Virus record (IMG/VR): IMGVR_UViG_3300042914_002429
Span: 1 to 40,191 of that record
Source of the DNA: a virus
Length of the DNA stretch: 40,191 bases
Reading direction: 5' to 3' (one strand)
Numbering within the stretch: position 1 is the first letter of the stretch; the number at the start of each line of letters is the position of its first letter. The position numbers were made by a program, and so were the translations under genes. This document shows positions 35,201 to 40,191 of the stretch, piece by piece. Under the pieces are notes generated by a model that had not been told where the DNA came from, did not search any database, and worked only from the letters and a program-made list of their open reading frames with translations.

Positions 35201-36440
35201 ACCAAGTAACCATCTTGCAATGAACGATAATGTTGATTATAAATTTAGAGATGACGCATTTGATTTAAGGAGAGCTAGTGATAACCCATTACTTGAAAAC
35301 CAATTAAATAAAACAAATTGGGATAAGTCAAATAAAGTTTGTGGGTTTAATGTAGACTTTAGTAATCAAAACCAACAAATATTTTATCAAATTAACCTTC
35401 AACAAAGTGTCGGTAAACCAACCGCAGAATCACTTGAAATGATAAATCAAATGGCAAATGCTAGTAGAAACAGAGGAACTGGTTCTCAAAGTGTTTCACT
35501 ATATAACATTTACAAAAACAGAAGTTATGAGTGTACAATTGATATGATGGGTAACGCTTTAATGCAACCAATGATGTATTTTAATCTAAGAAATGTACCT
35601 ATGTTTAGCGGTCCATATATGATTACTAAAATATCACATAGTGTTAGTGAGGGAGATTTTAAAACAAGTATAACAGGAACCAGACAACCCTTCTATGATT
35701 TACCAAAAGTAGATAACTTTATTCAAGCCCTAAGTTTTAAAATTATTGATAAACTAAAAGACCAATTACAGAAAAAAGAAACAGCAGAATTATCATCAAG
35801 TGGTAATGTTATATCACAAATAAATAACGTTGTTTCAACAGTATCAGAAAAAGATGTTTTAACAACAAATCAAAATTGTTCTACTAAATTAAATGCTACA
35901 TACCAAGGATTTACAAATGTTGCAAACCCAACATTAACAACAATTAGTGCAAATGAATTTAACGTTTTATTACGAGATAAAGTTAGAGCAAATGGATATA
36001 CAGCACAAACCGAAAAAGAAGTTTATTTAAGACAACTATTATTTGTTTTAATTTTTATGGATTCTGGAAGTGGGAATAATTTAAAAGCATATGAAAATAA
36101 TTTTTCTTCAGTTTCATTAGACCAAACATATGGTCCGGCATTTATATCATTTGTTGATAAAAATTACTATTGTGTTAATAGAGGAACAATTAAAGACATA
36201 CCTATGGTTAAATTTACGTCAACCGCAAAATTTTTAGATTTTGTTATATCAAAAGCACCATCAATTTTACAAACATATATGAGTAAACTAGATTTAGAAA
36301 CTGTTGTAAAAATATACGTAACTTCTTGGCCAACAATTAAAAATGGTAATGTTTATGATAAATTGACAGAACAAGATAAGAAAAAATTAGAAAATGCCGC
36401 AAAACAAGCAAATGATTTATTTAATTCCGTTAATAGTTAA
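29283..36440 (+). CDS. Giant baseplate hub protein with gp27/gpD-like domain and possible muramidase-like end
   Basis: At 2385 residues the largest protein here. The N-terminal half has no motif I can name. Residues 1133-1258 are two tandem 63-residue units, each starting N-G-T-C and ending in Y-Q/T-I, of a type common in fibres. A poly-Pro linker (about 1648-1675, P-P-P-S-P-V-P-P-P) splits the protein. Near residues 2085-2135, N-A-L-M-Q-P-M-M-Y-F, F-S-G-P-Y-M-I-T-K-I-S-H-S-V and F-K-T-S-I-T-G-T-R match hub proteins (T4 gp27, P2 gpD). The last 150 residues, with F-M-D-S-G-S-G-N-N and Y-E-N-N-F, resemble muramidase-like ends but with Asp where a catalytic Glu is expected. It likely fuses several baseplate parts that are separate in T4. 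Confidence 0.65.
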   Translation: MVDNGENILVEFDYDNVSLIDPNKVIDQDGKVRDRLVKQENLVIYANLECSVVPRTKLAIGAPLNDNVRTISVGKINFLNPGFKKFLNNNWTDEITGKGAIKGEGVNQPKLNAVQNPKKSDDFYISQSLYSNGTPGAVDNGLLGIKSIETIIDTNFYPQVTIQLEDVKGRGLFEGGNSSPYAAFFQLPYPIFYLTLKGYYGKAVRMPLMLQTFNSTFDNTSGNFKVTLKLYGYKYGVMSYINWGHMLAVPHMYNSFVSTGQVSQGTPQSNGTVSKQSSDNVKPISVSRGYQKMKELYSEYKSKGLIDDDFPEYSLFQLKSKLDTFIKDILEKFTKENLGSLTELENFQTLLTEFQKKVFFDTNSWYRTYMDFKFPLVLTDNTKVYTFKKDYDTAQKKSEAITELDGIIKDFVKKLESNSVAGKDGSYTVGGKQTKSQVPVNVTIDKFKKTITVNDVDFTKSFNEAYGKTTSGGTLVQEFTVAKSTEIPTNQYFVFDGKGTFNDICNQAAKELTTLRTEIEKQITDNLAEQLAKKDSGIGFKPTIRNILAVFYAQGEAFLRLMDDVHNSAWEVRDDPYRRASVFGTTTAQSVDVKNAQQATEPIYPWPQIILENQGDDSQEKFALKYPGDPKLSSITKAYIPELWPEVEFVEEYIKGFIEREAQEPDLGDSNNSEQQPLRLSLNAVDFPISNEVFQNKEEVKYYYEIYERVMVNTFFSKLSRVDGYQSSVYLVESENEKINALKSLGVDNPFLIKKLKQYLIDGNNYQTFLRHISNQGEGESWQKFIRGEFVTPYIKNKTNTPFQLFNKNILLSPSSQPNVSATQQNKIEDYVQVKTYSNQFDFTDMYPITNLDWCKNYLANGKGTNGTNDIFNTNKILVYNTTHKSITSFKNDDTTDTKRPITNFNYTTDIFNQTINSNLKQFYNNRKIEEQFITEGNIYYSGYTGYLTENQTTSMMNTPYFVNAIQNGVFNFRYNSKDLNPYKAAAYLFVNSLPVATLRERFKTKNASEDLDYIISTIKKFGAVHKLPYTWILKYGSIWHRYKTWNREGKDILDGSWKDFNYLGNYDPVNSATTKTYNLNIDGTQRNIVLSQNFGTGSYTSYVNTGFYPKLIDDMNVFLQGLKLFSGSTQLNGTCDIFNDTMVVYTVNDNTLSPGYTLSGPNVDLNTTIVSQLSGTTGGPGIYQITPIQNLTKINGTCNISGTTLELTFITGGTLDVNAKIAGPNIIPGTKIISKITGSSNPNLVYTIDTPQNFSGATFFVSTPSDFFVTNSQTSGYGQAEVQSLINDKKLVLSTNTNSKIIKTNGFDPNNPNRNLNLTPWSVLSKLTNEDKYYVFPSFGNTKNQVSDECFKNGNLKLEITGNTAVFNGSARMFWGAPNYGYFDNNSLQIPDPDSYLKQIFNDKKIQENFSINGDKSKYTKISEIFTTFETKVLDVFEEEFLNYSRSIYDYKTLIAAEEGEETETEIAIKNFQYFMRLLMKIEKPTSIGTEGLIDEVITKQNLNFQSLFNSLMTYDTVFRFGNPTMFDKRLFYTFSTKFIEEPITYQGYNQSMAGFLPTAGGTVTLAQSKAAYPETWKDLEYYVGFSEIPELVYSDNGSYITDFFVDMNVQFSQKNVKDFAPIIKLYATHKLNKFKKFSSGQAQNTPSVPPPSPVPPPNLPPPSPTPLPNPYGDLVEVATLTSGNTVSIYTLGPKLNSVLRDTSNTVLADEGPTFTSDRTAMRNAVIINYYGSTSTNQNDPQFVKTIQNILPSSQNVVVPQPTQNISPVQNSVVQQNNQNVNLGDFFNLMNEYLDTCELYLTNVVNDLMSGIRNELPDVAIVKQNPDQKAPLVGDQSRDELWDSFKSLNDTWISGIDLKTKTLFEDILLFDRACRDVGQKVLVDIFKIKDLIETSLPNNKMENLIKTILQENNFSFFPLPAYSNFYNAQEVVKNPVPQPEGTTEFASSMWGTFLNVDYRNTSPKYLCYYRSVPSNHLAMNDNVDYKFRDDAFDLRRASDNPLLENQLNKTNWDKSNKVCGFNVDFSNQNQQIFYQINLQQSVGKPTAESLEMINQMANASRNRGTGSQSVSLYNIYKNRSYECTIDMMGNALMQPMMYFNLRNVPMFSGPYMITKISHSVSEGDFKTSITGTRQPFYDLPKVDNFIQALSFKIIDKLKDQLQKKETAELSSSGNVISQINNVVSTVSEKDVLTTNQNCSTKLNATYQGFTNVANPTLTTISANEFNVLLRDKVRANGYTAQTEKEVYLRQLLFVLIFMDSGSGNNLKAYENNFSSVSLDQTYGPAFISFVDKNYYCVNRGTIKDIPMVKFTSTAKFLDFVISKAPSILQTYMSKLDLETVVKIYVTSWPTIKNGNVYDKLTEQDKKKLENAAKQANDLFNSVNS
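32679..33050 (+). repeat. Two tandem 63-codon domain repeats in the hub gene
   Basis: Units start at 32679 and 32868 with the identical 12 bases AATGGAACTTGT. Protein patterns align along the full length (G-x-x-L-x-G-P-N-x-x-x-x-T-x-I-x-S). The DNA otherwise differs, so the duplication is old. Confidence 0.8.
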
Positions 36441-36458
36441 TTTTATTCATTAACGATA

Positions 36459-36465
36459 TATTTAT
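36459..36465 (+). promoter_or_regulatory. TATTTAT leader motif, 13 nt before the 36479 start
   Basis: TATTTAT followed by AGAAAAAAAAGAT and the ATG. Confidence 0.5.
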
Positions 36466-36478
36466 AGAAAAAAAAGAT

Positions 36479-36703
36479 ATGAATACAAAACTAATTTTAG
36501 ATAATTACTTAGGTAAAAATACTAGAACTTCTGAAAAAGATTTAGGAGATGGTACAAAACAAGTTTGTGACTTGGATAGTGGTGAGTGTTATGTTGTAAG
36601 AGATAAAGATGGTCTAATTGAAAGAGTAGACAACACTATGAGAACGAATAAAAAAATCCAAGTTGAAACAAAAACTGGAATAAAACAACTTTTAAACGGA
36701 TAA
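36479..36703 (+). CDS. Small unknown protein
   Basis: A 74-residue hydrophilic protein that I do not recognise, starting MNTKLILDNYLGKNTRTSEK. It has a Q-V-C-D-L-D-S-G-E-C-Y-V-V-R-D-K-D-G stretch with two Cys eight residues apart, likely a beta hairpin. It has its own TATTTAT leader and ends two bases before the DPAAP-repeat gene, with which it forms an operon. It is followed by replication genes but belongs by motif to the late-type units. Confidence 0.4.
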   Translation: MNTKLILDNYLGKNTRTSEKDLGDGTKQVCDLDSGECYVVRDKDGLIERVDNTMRTNKKIQVETKTGIKQLLNG

Positions 36704-36705
36704 AA

Positions 36706-37410
36706 ATGGGTATTGATAATAAAATATTAGAAGAAATTTATAGATTTAAAAATATAAATAAATATATATCTGAACAAGCAGACCCTTTAGCCGCCCCAGC
36801 AGATCCAGCTGCAGACCCTTTAGCCGCCCCAGCAGATCCTTTAGCAGCACCAGTTGACCCAGCAGCACCAGTTGACCCAGCAGCACCTGCAGACCCCGCG
36901 GCGGCACCAGTTGACCCAGCAGCAGGTGGAGCAGCTCCAGCGGCACCAGCACCACCAGTTGATGTTGCGGCAGACGCTGATGTTGAAGTTGTTGATGACG
37001 AAGGTAAACCAGAAAAAGAAGAATTAGAAATTACAGATCTTGTTGATGCTCAAAAATCAATGAAAGAAAAACAAGATGAGTATTTTGACAATTTATTTAA
37101 CCAATTAAAAACATTAGAAGATAAACTATCTGAAATGGACCAACTAGTTTCAAAAATAGATAATTTAGAAACTAAAGTTGAAAAAATGAGACCAAAAACC
37201 GCTAAAGAAAAACTTGAACTAAGGTCTTTAGATTCTGGTCCATTTAATCAAAAACTTTCTGATTTTTTTACAGATAAAGAACAAGATTTTGAAAAAACAG
37301 GAAAAGAATACGAATTGACAGCTGATGATGTTAAACAATATTCATCAAACGAAATTGAAGATTCTTTTGAAGATTATGAAGACGATGAAAATGATACTGA
37401 TATAATGTAA
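36706..37410 (+). CDS. DPAAP-repeat, coiled-coil, acidic protein
   Basis: A 234-residue protein in three parts. Residues 1-24 (MGIDNKILEEIYRFKNINKY, then I-S-E-Q) form an amphipathic start with L-E-E and I-S-E sites like capsid-targeting peptides. Residues 25-85 are repeats of D-P-L/A-A-A-P and D-P-A-A-P. Residues about 100-170 are a Lys/Glu/Leu coiled coil (T-L-E-D-K-L-S-E-M-D, then I-D-N-L-E-T-K-V-E-K-M), and the end is very acidic (S-F-E-D-Y-E-D-D-E-N-D-T-D). The layout suits a scaffold or prohead-core protein, but head genes are outside the window and function is not established. The repeat DNA is far more GC-rich than its surroundings. Confidence 0.5.
   Translation: MGIDNKILEEIYRFKNINKYISEQADPLAAPADPAADPLAAPADPLAAPVDPAAPVDPAAPADPAAAPVDPAAGGAAPAAPAPPVDVAADADVEVVDDEGKPEKEELEITDLVDAQKSMKEKQDEYFDNLFNQLKTLEDKLSEMDQLVSKIDNLETKVEKMRPKTAKEKLELRSLDSGPFNQKLSDFFTDKEQDFEKTGKEYELTADDVKQYSSNEIEDSFEDYEDDENDTDIM
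36778..36950 (+). repeat. GC-rich in-frame repeats (DPAAP coding)
   Basis: Two near-identical 33-base units start at 36778 and 36811 (GCAGACCCTTTAGCCGCCCC), followed by 18-base units of GTTGACCCAGCAGCACCA type. High identity indicates recent slippage or unequal recombination. Confidence 0.85.
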
Positions 37411-37416
37411 TTTGAT

Positions 37417-37436
37417 AGGGACATTCGTGTCCCTTT
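37417..37436 (+). terminator. Hairpin terminator after the DPAAP gene
   Basis: AGGGACA-TTCG-TGTCCCT, a 7-bp stem closed by a stable UUCG-type loop, followed by only TTTC. Likely a weaker terminator or an mRNA 3'-end stabiliser. Confidence 0.65.
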
Positions 37437-37455
37437 CAAAAATTTAAATATTTTA

Positions 37456-37484
37456 TTGACTGCGACACAAATTTTAATTATAAT
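37456..37484 (+). promoter_or_regulatory. Sigma70-like promoter for the gp32-like gene
   Basis: TTGACT (37456-37461), 17-base spacer, TATAAT (37479-37484): a nearly perfect host-type promoter 33 nt before the ATG. No TATTTAT motif lies here, which fits early expression. Confidence 0.7.
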
Positions 37485-37517
37485 TTCTATTGTAAACTTT
37501 TAAAAACAAATATAAAA

Positions 37518-38384
37518 ATGGCGACAAACAATGTTTTAGATGCGGTTTTGGCACAGTATGAGAGTTCAAAACAAAGTGGTTCTTCTTCCACTGCAAAGAT
37601 GTCACAAGAAGAAAGAATGAAAAAGTATTTTGCTGCAATACTTAAAGACAACGAAAAACAAGCACAAAAGAAAATCCGTATTTTACCAACTCCAGACGGG
37701 TCTTCACCTTTTAAAGAGGTATGGTTCCACGAAATTCTTGTGGACGGAAAATGGCAGAAATTCTATGATCCAGGAAAAAATGACAATGAGCGTTCACCTT
37801 TAAGTGAAGTTTATGATGTCCTTATGTCAACTGGTAAAGAATCTGACAAAGAATTAGCAAAACAATACAAACCTCGTAAGTTTTATATTGTTAAGGTAAT
37901 TGACCGTGACAACGAACAGGATGGACCTAAATTTTGGAGATTCAAACACAATTACAAACAAGAAGGAATTTTTGATAAAATTATTCCAATCTATAAAGCA
38001 AAAGGTGATGTTGCTGATGGTGAAAAAGGAAGAGATTTAATCCTTGAATTAACAAAAGCAAAAACTCCAAAAGGAGCTTTCTACACTGTAATTCAAACAG
38101 TTATGTATGATGACCCAACTCCAGTTCACGAAGACGAAGAAACAATGACATCTTGGTTGGAAGACGAACTTACTTGGGAAGATGTATACTCTAAAAAACC
38201 AGCTGAATACCTTGAAGCTATTGCTCGTGGTGAAACACCAAGATGGGATTCTGATGCTGGAAAATATATCTACAGTAACACATCTGAAGAAGAACTTACA
38301 ATTATTGGTGGCAAAACAAAAACTCAAACAAAAGTTGAGGACCCACAAGCCAATGATGAAGTTGACGAAGAATTACCATTCTAA
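37518..38384 (+). CDS. Single-stranded-DNA-binding protein (gp32-like)
   Basis: A 288-residue protein (T4 gp32 has 301). It follows the gp32 plan: a flexible N-terminus with S-S-S-T-A-K, K-K-I-R-I-L-P-T-P-D-G near residues 51-61, an aromatic/basic core with F-K-E-V-W-F-H-E-I, K-F-Y-I-V-K-V-I-D-R-D and F-W-R-F-K-H-N-Y for binding DNA, and an acidic C-terminal tail. It contains no cysteine, so the T4 zinc site (H-C-C-C) is absent. The last residues, D-E-V-D-E-E-L-P-F, end like the D-D-x-P-F tip of bacterial SSB, which recruits repair proteins. It coats single strands for the polymerase and UvsX. The gene lies in front of uvsX, separated by a terminator. Confidence 0.88.
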   Translation: MATNNVLDAVLAQYESSKQSGSSSTAKMSQEERMKKYFAAILKDNEKQAQKKIRILPTPDGSSPFKEVWFHEILVDGKWQKFYDPGKNDNERSPLSEVYDVLMSTGKESDKELAKQYKPRKFYIVKVIDRDNEQDGPKFWRFKHNYKQEGIFDKIIPIYKAKGDVADGEKGRDLILELTKAKTPKGAFYTVIQTVMYDDPTPVHEDEETMTSWLEDELTWEDVYSKKPAEYLEAIARGETPRWDSDAGKYIYSNTSEEELTIIGGKTKTQTKVEDPQANDEVDEELPF

Positions 38385-38399
38385 ATTTTATTAAAAAAT

Positions 38400-38433
38400 G
38401 TGGGTATATTAATACACAATGTACCCACTTTTT
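38400..38433 (+). terminator. Rho-independent terminator after the gp32-like gene
   Basis: GTGGGTA / TACCCAC, a 7-bp stem with a 15-nt loop, followed by TTTTT. Only 24 bases separate it from the uvsX start and no clear promoter lies between, so partial readthrough would set the SSB-to-recombinase ratio. Confidence 0.75.
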
Positions 38434-38457
38434 CTTATCTTTTTATAAAAATAAAAT

Positions 38458-39468
38458 ATGGCAATTAAAAAAAACGACTTTAGCTCAATCAAGAAGAAAT
38501 TTTCTTCTGATGCAAAATACAAACCACAAAGATACTTTGATTTAGGACCAGCATTTTTAGATGCGGTAGGACTTCCAGGTCCTGCAATGGGACACATAAA
38601 CATGTTTTTAGGACACTCAGATACTGGTAAAACTACAGCACTTGTTAAAACTGCTGTTGATGCACAGAAAAAAGAAATTCTTCCGGTTTTTATTATTACA
38701 GAACAAAAATGGTCTTTTGAACACTCAAAACTTATGGGTTTTGAATGTGAGGAAGTTGTTGATGAAGAGACCGGTGAGTTAACCTGGGATGGTTTCTTTC
38801 TATTCAATAACAATTTTAGTTATATTGAACAAATTACAGATTATATCAATGATTTGTTAGACGCTCAAGAAAAAGGTGAATTAGATTATTCATTATGTAT
38901 TATGTGGGATTCAGTTGGTTCAGTTCCTTGTAAAATGACTTATGAAGGTAAAGGTGGTAAACAACATAACGCAAGTGTTTTAGCCGACAAAATTGGTATG
39001 GGAATTAATCAAAGAATTTCTGGATCAAGAAAAGCTGACTCAAAATTTGAAAATACTTTAATTATTGTAAACCAACCTTGGGTTGAATTACCAGATAATC
39101 CATTTGGTCAACCAAAAATTAAAGCTAAAGGTGGTGAAGCAATTTGGTTAAACTCTTCATTAGTATTTTTGTTTGGAAATCAAAAAGGTGCTGGTACAAC
39201 AAAAATTACTGCAACAAAAGATAAAAGAACTGTTAAATTTGCATCAAGAACAAAAGTATCGGTTATGAAAAACCATATTAATGGACTTGGATTTGAAGAT
39301 GGAAAAATTATTGTAACTCCACATGGATTTTTACCTGGAAAAGATACAACAGAAGAAAAGAAGTCTATTGAGACTTACAAAAGTGAGTACGCCGAATATT
39401 GGAAAACAATTATAGGTGTGGATGGTGAATTTGATTTAAAAGAAGAAAAAGTATATGAACAAGAATAA
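38458..39468 (+). CDS. uvsX: UvsX/RecA-type recombinase
   Basis: A 336-residue RecA-family protein. Walker A is G-H-S-D-T-G-K-T-T at 52-60 (T4 UvsX has a similar non-standard P-loop). The Walker B-type strand is Y-S-L-C-I-M-W-D-S-V-G near residue 153, and N-Q-P-W-V near 207 fits the sensor region (NQ). The DNA-binding loop region follows with K-I-K-A-K-G-G-E-A-I-W-L. It forms filaments on ssDNA, displacing gp32, and promotes strand exchange for recombination-dependent replication. The leader has TTTTTAT instead of TATTTAT. The final 14 bases overlap the methyltransferase gene, so the two are translationally coupled. Confidence 0.95.
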   Translation: MAIKKNDFSSIKKKFSSDAKYKPQRYFDLGPAFLDAVGLPGPAMGHINMFLGHSDTGKTTALVKTAVDAQKKEILPVFIITEQKWSFEHSKLMGFECEEVVDEETGELTWDGFFLFNNNFSYIEQITDYINDLLDAQEKGELDYSLCIMWDSVGSVPCKMTYEGKGGKQHNASVLADKIGMGINQRISGSRKADSKFENTLIIVNQPWVELPDNPFGQPKIKAKGGEAIWLNSSLVFLFGNQKGAGTTKITATKDKRTVKFASRTKVSVMKNHINGLGFEDGKIIVTPHGFLPGKDTTEEKKSIETYKSEYAEYWKTIIGVDGEFDLKEEKVYEQE

Positions 39469-40191
39469 ATTAAAAGTTGTTTCTTTATTTTCCGGTTATG
39501 GAACACAAGAATTAGCACTTAAATATATTGGGGTTGATTATGAGAATGTTGCAAATTGTGACAATTTCAAACAAGCGAATGAGTGTTATGATGTGTTACA
39601 CACAACAACAAATGGAAACTTAGGTGATATAACAAAAATTGATGAGAACAATTTTCCAGCGTGTGATTTATTAACATATTCATTTCCTTGTCAGGACATT
39701 TCAATTTCTGGTGTACAAAGAGGAATTAAAGAAGGGACAAGAAGTGGATTGTTATTTGATGTTGAAAGACTTTTATCGGCAAATAGACCAAAGTTTTTAT
39801 TAATGGAAAATGTTAAAAACTTAGTTTCAAAAAACCACTACGAAAATTTTAAAAAACATATCTATTTTTTAAGGGGACTTGGTTATAGTTCATATTGGAG
39901 AGTTCTTAATGGTGCCGACTTTGGTTGTCCACAAAATAGAGAAAGAGTTTTTATGATGTCAGTTTTAAATAGTAGTATTGATGAAGTACAAGAAAAAATG
40001 ATGAACGTTGACAATCATAAAAAAACACGAGTACCTATGAGACAATTTATTGATGAAAACTTTAGTGAATCTTTGATTGTTGATTGTCCATTTACACCGC
40101 ACGAACCAAAAAAACATACAATATGTAAGTTAATTGGAAGACGAGATGATATAAAATATGATCAAACAAGAAGAATTTACTCTATTGACGG
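39455..40191 (+). CDS. C5-cytosine DNA methyltransferase (3' end outside window)
   Basis: 245 complete codons are visible with no stop. Starts MNKNKLKVVSLFSGYGTQEL: motif I F-S-G-Y-G (SAM binding, with GYGTQ instead of the usual GxGG). Motif IV is S-F-P-C-Q-D-I (catalytic Cys in Pro-Cys-Gln, near residue 81), motif VI is M-E-N-V-K-N, and motif VIII is Q-N-R-E-R-V-F. The target-recognition domain is cut off. It transfers a methyl group from S-adenosylmethionine to C5 of cytosine and may shield phage DNA from host restriction. It overlaps uvsX by 14 bases, and no restriction gene is visible. Confidence 0.92.
   Translation, partial: MNKNKLKVVSLFSGYGTQELALKYIGVDYENVANCDNFKQANECYDVLHTTTNGNLGDITKIDENNFPACDLLTYSFPCQDISISGVQRGIKEGTRSGLLFDVERLLSANRPKFLLMENVKNLVSKNHYENFKKHIYFLRGLGYSSYWRVLNGADFGCPQNRERVFMMSVLNSSIDEVQEKMMNVDNHKKTRVPMRQFIDENFSESLIVDCPFTPHEPKKHTICKLIGRRDDIKYDQTRRIYSID

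Noticed and set aside
1-40191. tRNA genes or genetic-code change
   Set aside because: No cloverleaf-like segment was noticed in the gaps, and TAA, TAG and TGA all end recognisable genes.

Overview
The window looks like part of the genome of a large T4-like tailed phage (contractile-tail myovirus). The evidence is a gp18-type tail sheath, a gp19-type tail tube, a gp26-type (Pfam T4_baseplate) tail protein, a tape measure, very large baseplate proteins, a family-B DNA polymerase, a gp32-type single-stranded-DNA-binding protein and a UvsX/RecA recombinase. The DNA is strongly AT-rich and uses the standard bacterial code, with TAA, TAG and TGA all acting as stops. Almost no gene has a Shine-Dalgarno sequence. 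Leaders are A-rich instead, and the tail proteins carry YadA-like repeats and Pro/Thr linkers. Together these suggest a Bacteroidetes-type host, but that is inference.

Layout. (1) 1-3329, + strand: the end of a YadA-repeat tail fibre/adhesin, a fibre-associated protein, then two overlapping glycosyltransferase genes that could modify the fibre or the host surface. (2) 3438-7053, +: DNA polymerase, a small ribbon-helix-helix protein and an HNH endonuclease. (3) 13565-7048, - strand: an SNF2 helicase interrupted by an intein with the class 3 (WCT) signature, a 701-aa protein joining a zinc-protease-like domain, an intact Mn-type superoxide dismutase domain and an unknown C-terminal domain, then two probable virion proteins. 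(4) 13651-15735, +: a small protein with a capsid-targeting-like N-terminus and two neck/tail-completion-type proteins. A tiny ribbon-helix-helix gene follows on the - strand (15732-15896). (5) 16019-36440, +: the tail module of sheath, HAD-type phosphatase, tube, tail chaperone with a probable +1 frameshift extension, tape measure, a 1686-aa baseplate protein with an OmpA-like domain, a LysM/gp53-like protein and a 2385-aa baseplate hub protein. (6) 36479-40191, +: two small unknown proteins (one with DPAAP repeats), gp32-like SSB, UvsX, and the start of a C5 cytosine methyltransferase that runs off the window.

Regulation. Nearly every gene that starts a transcription unit, on either strand, has the heptamer TATTTAT in gene orientation shortly upstream, usually 3-36 nt from the start codon. 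Internal genes that overlap or abut their upstream neighbour lack it. DNA polymerase and gp32 instead have (or also have) sigma70-like promoters with 17-nt spacing. Five hairpin terminators separate units. The polymerase leader has a 7-bp hairpin placed like the autogenous operator of T4 gene 43.

The most unusual items are the protease-SOD-unknown fusion, the class 3 intein in an SNF2 helicase, the +1 frameshift site in the tail chaperone gene, the TATTTAT leader motif, and a family of (L/I)xE-containing capsid-targeting-like peptides. No stretch over 300 bases lacks a gene. I saw no tRNA, rRNA or CRISPR array.
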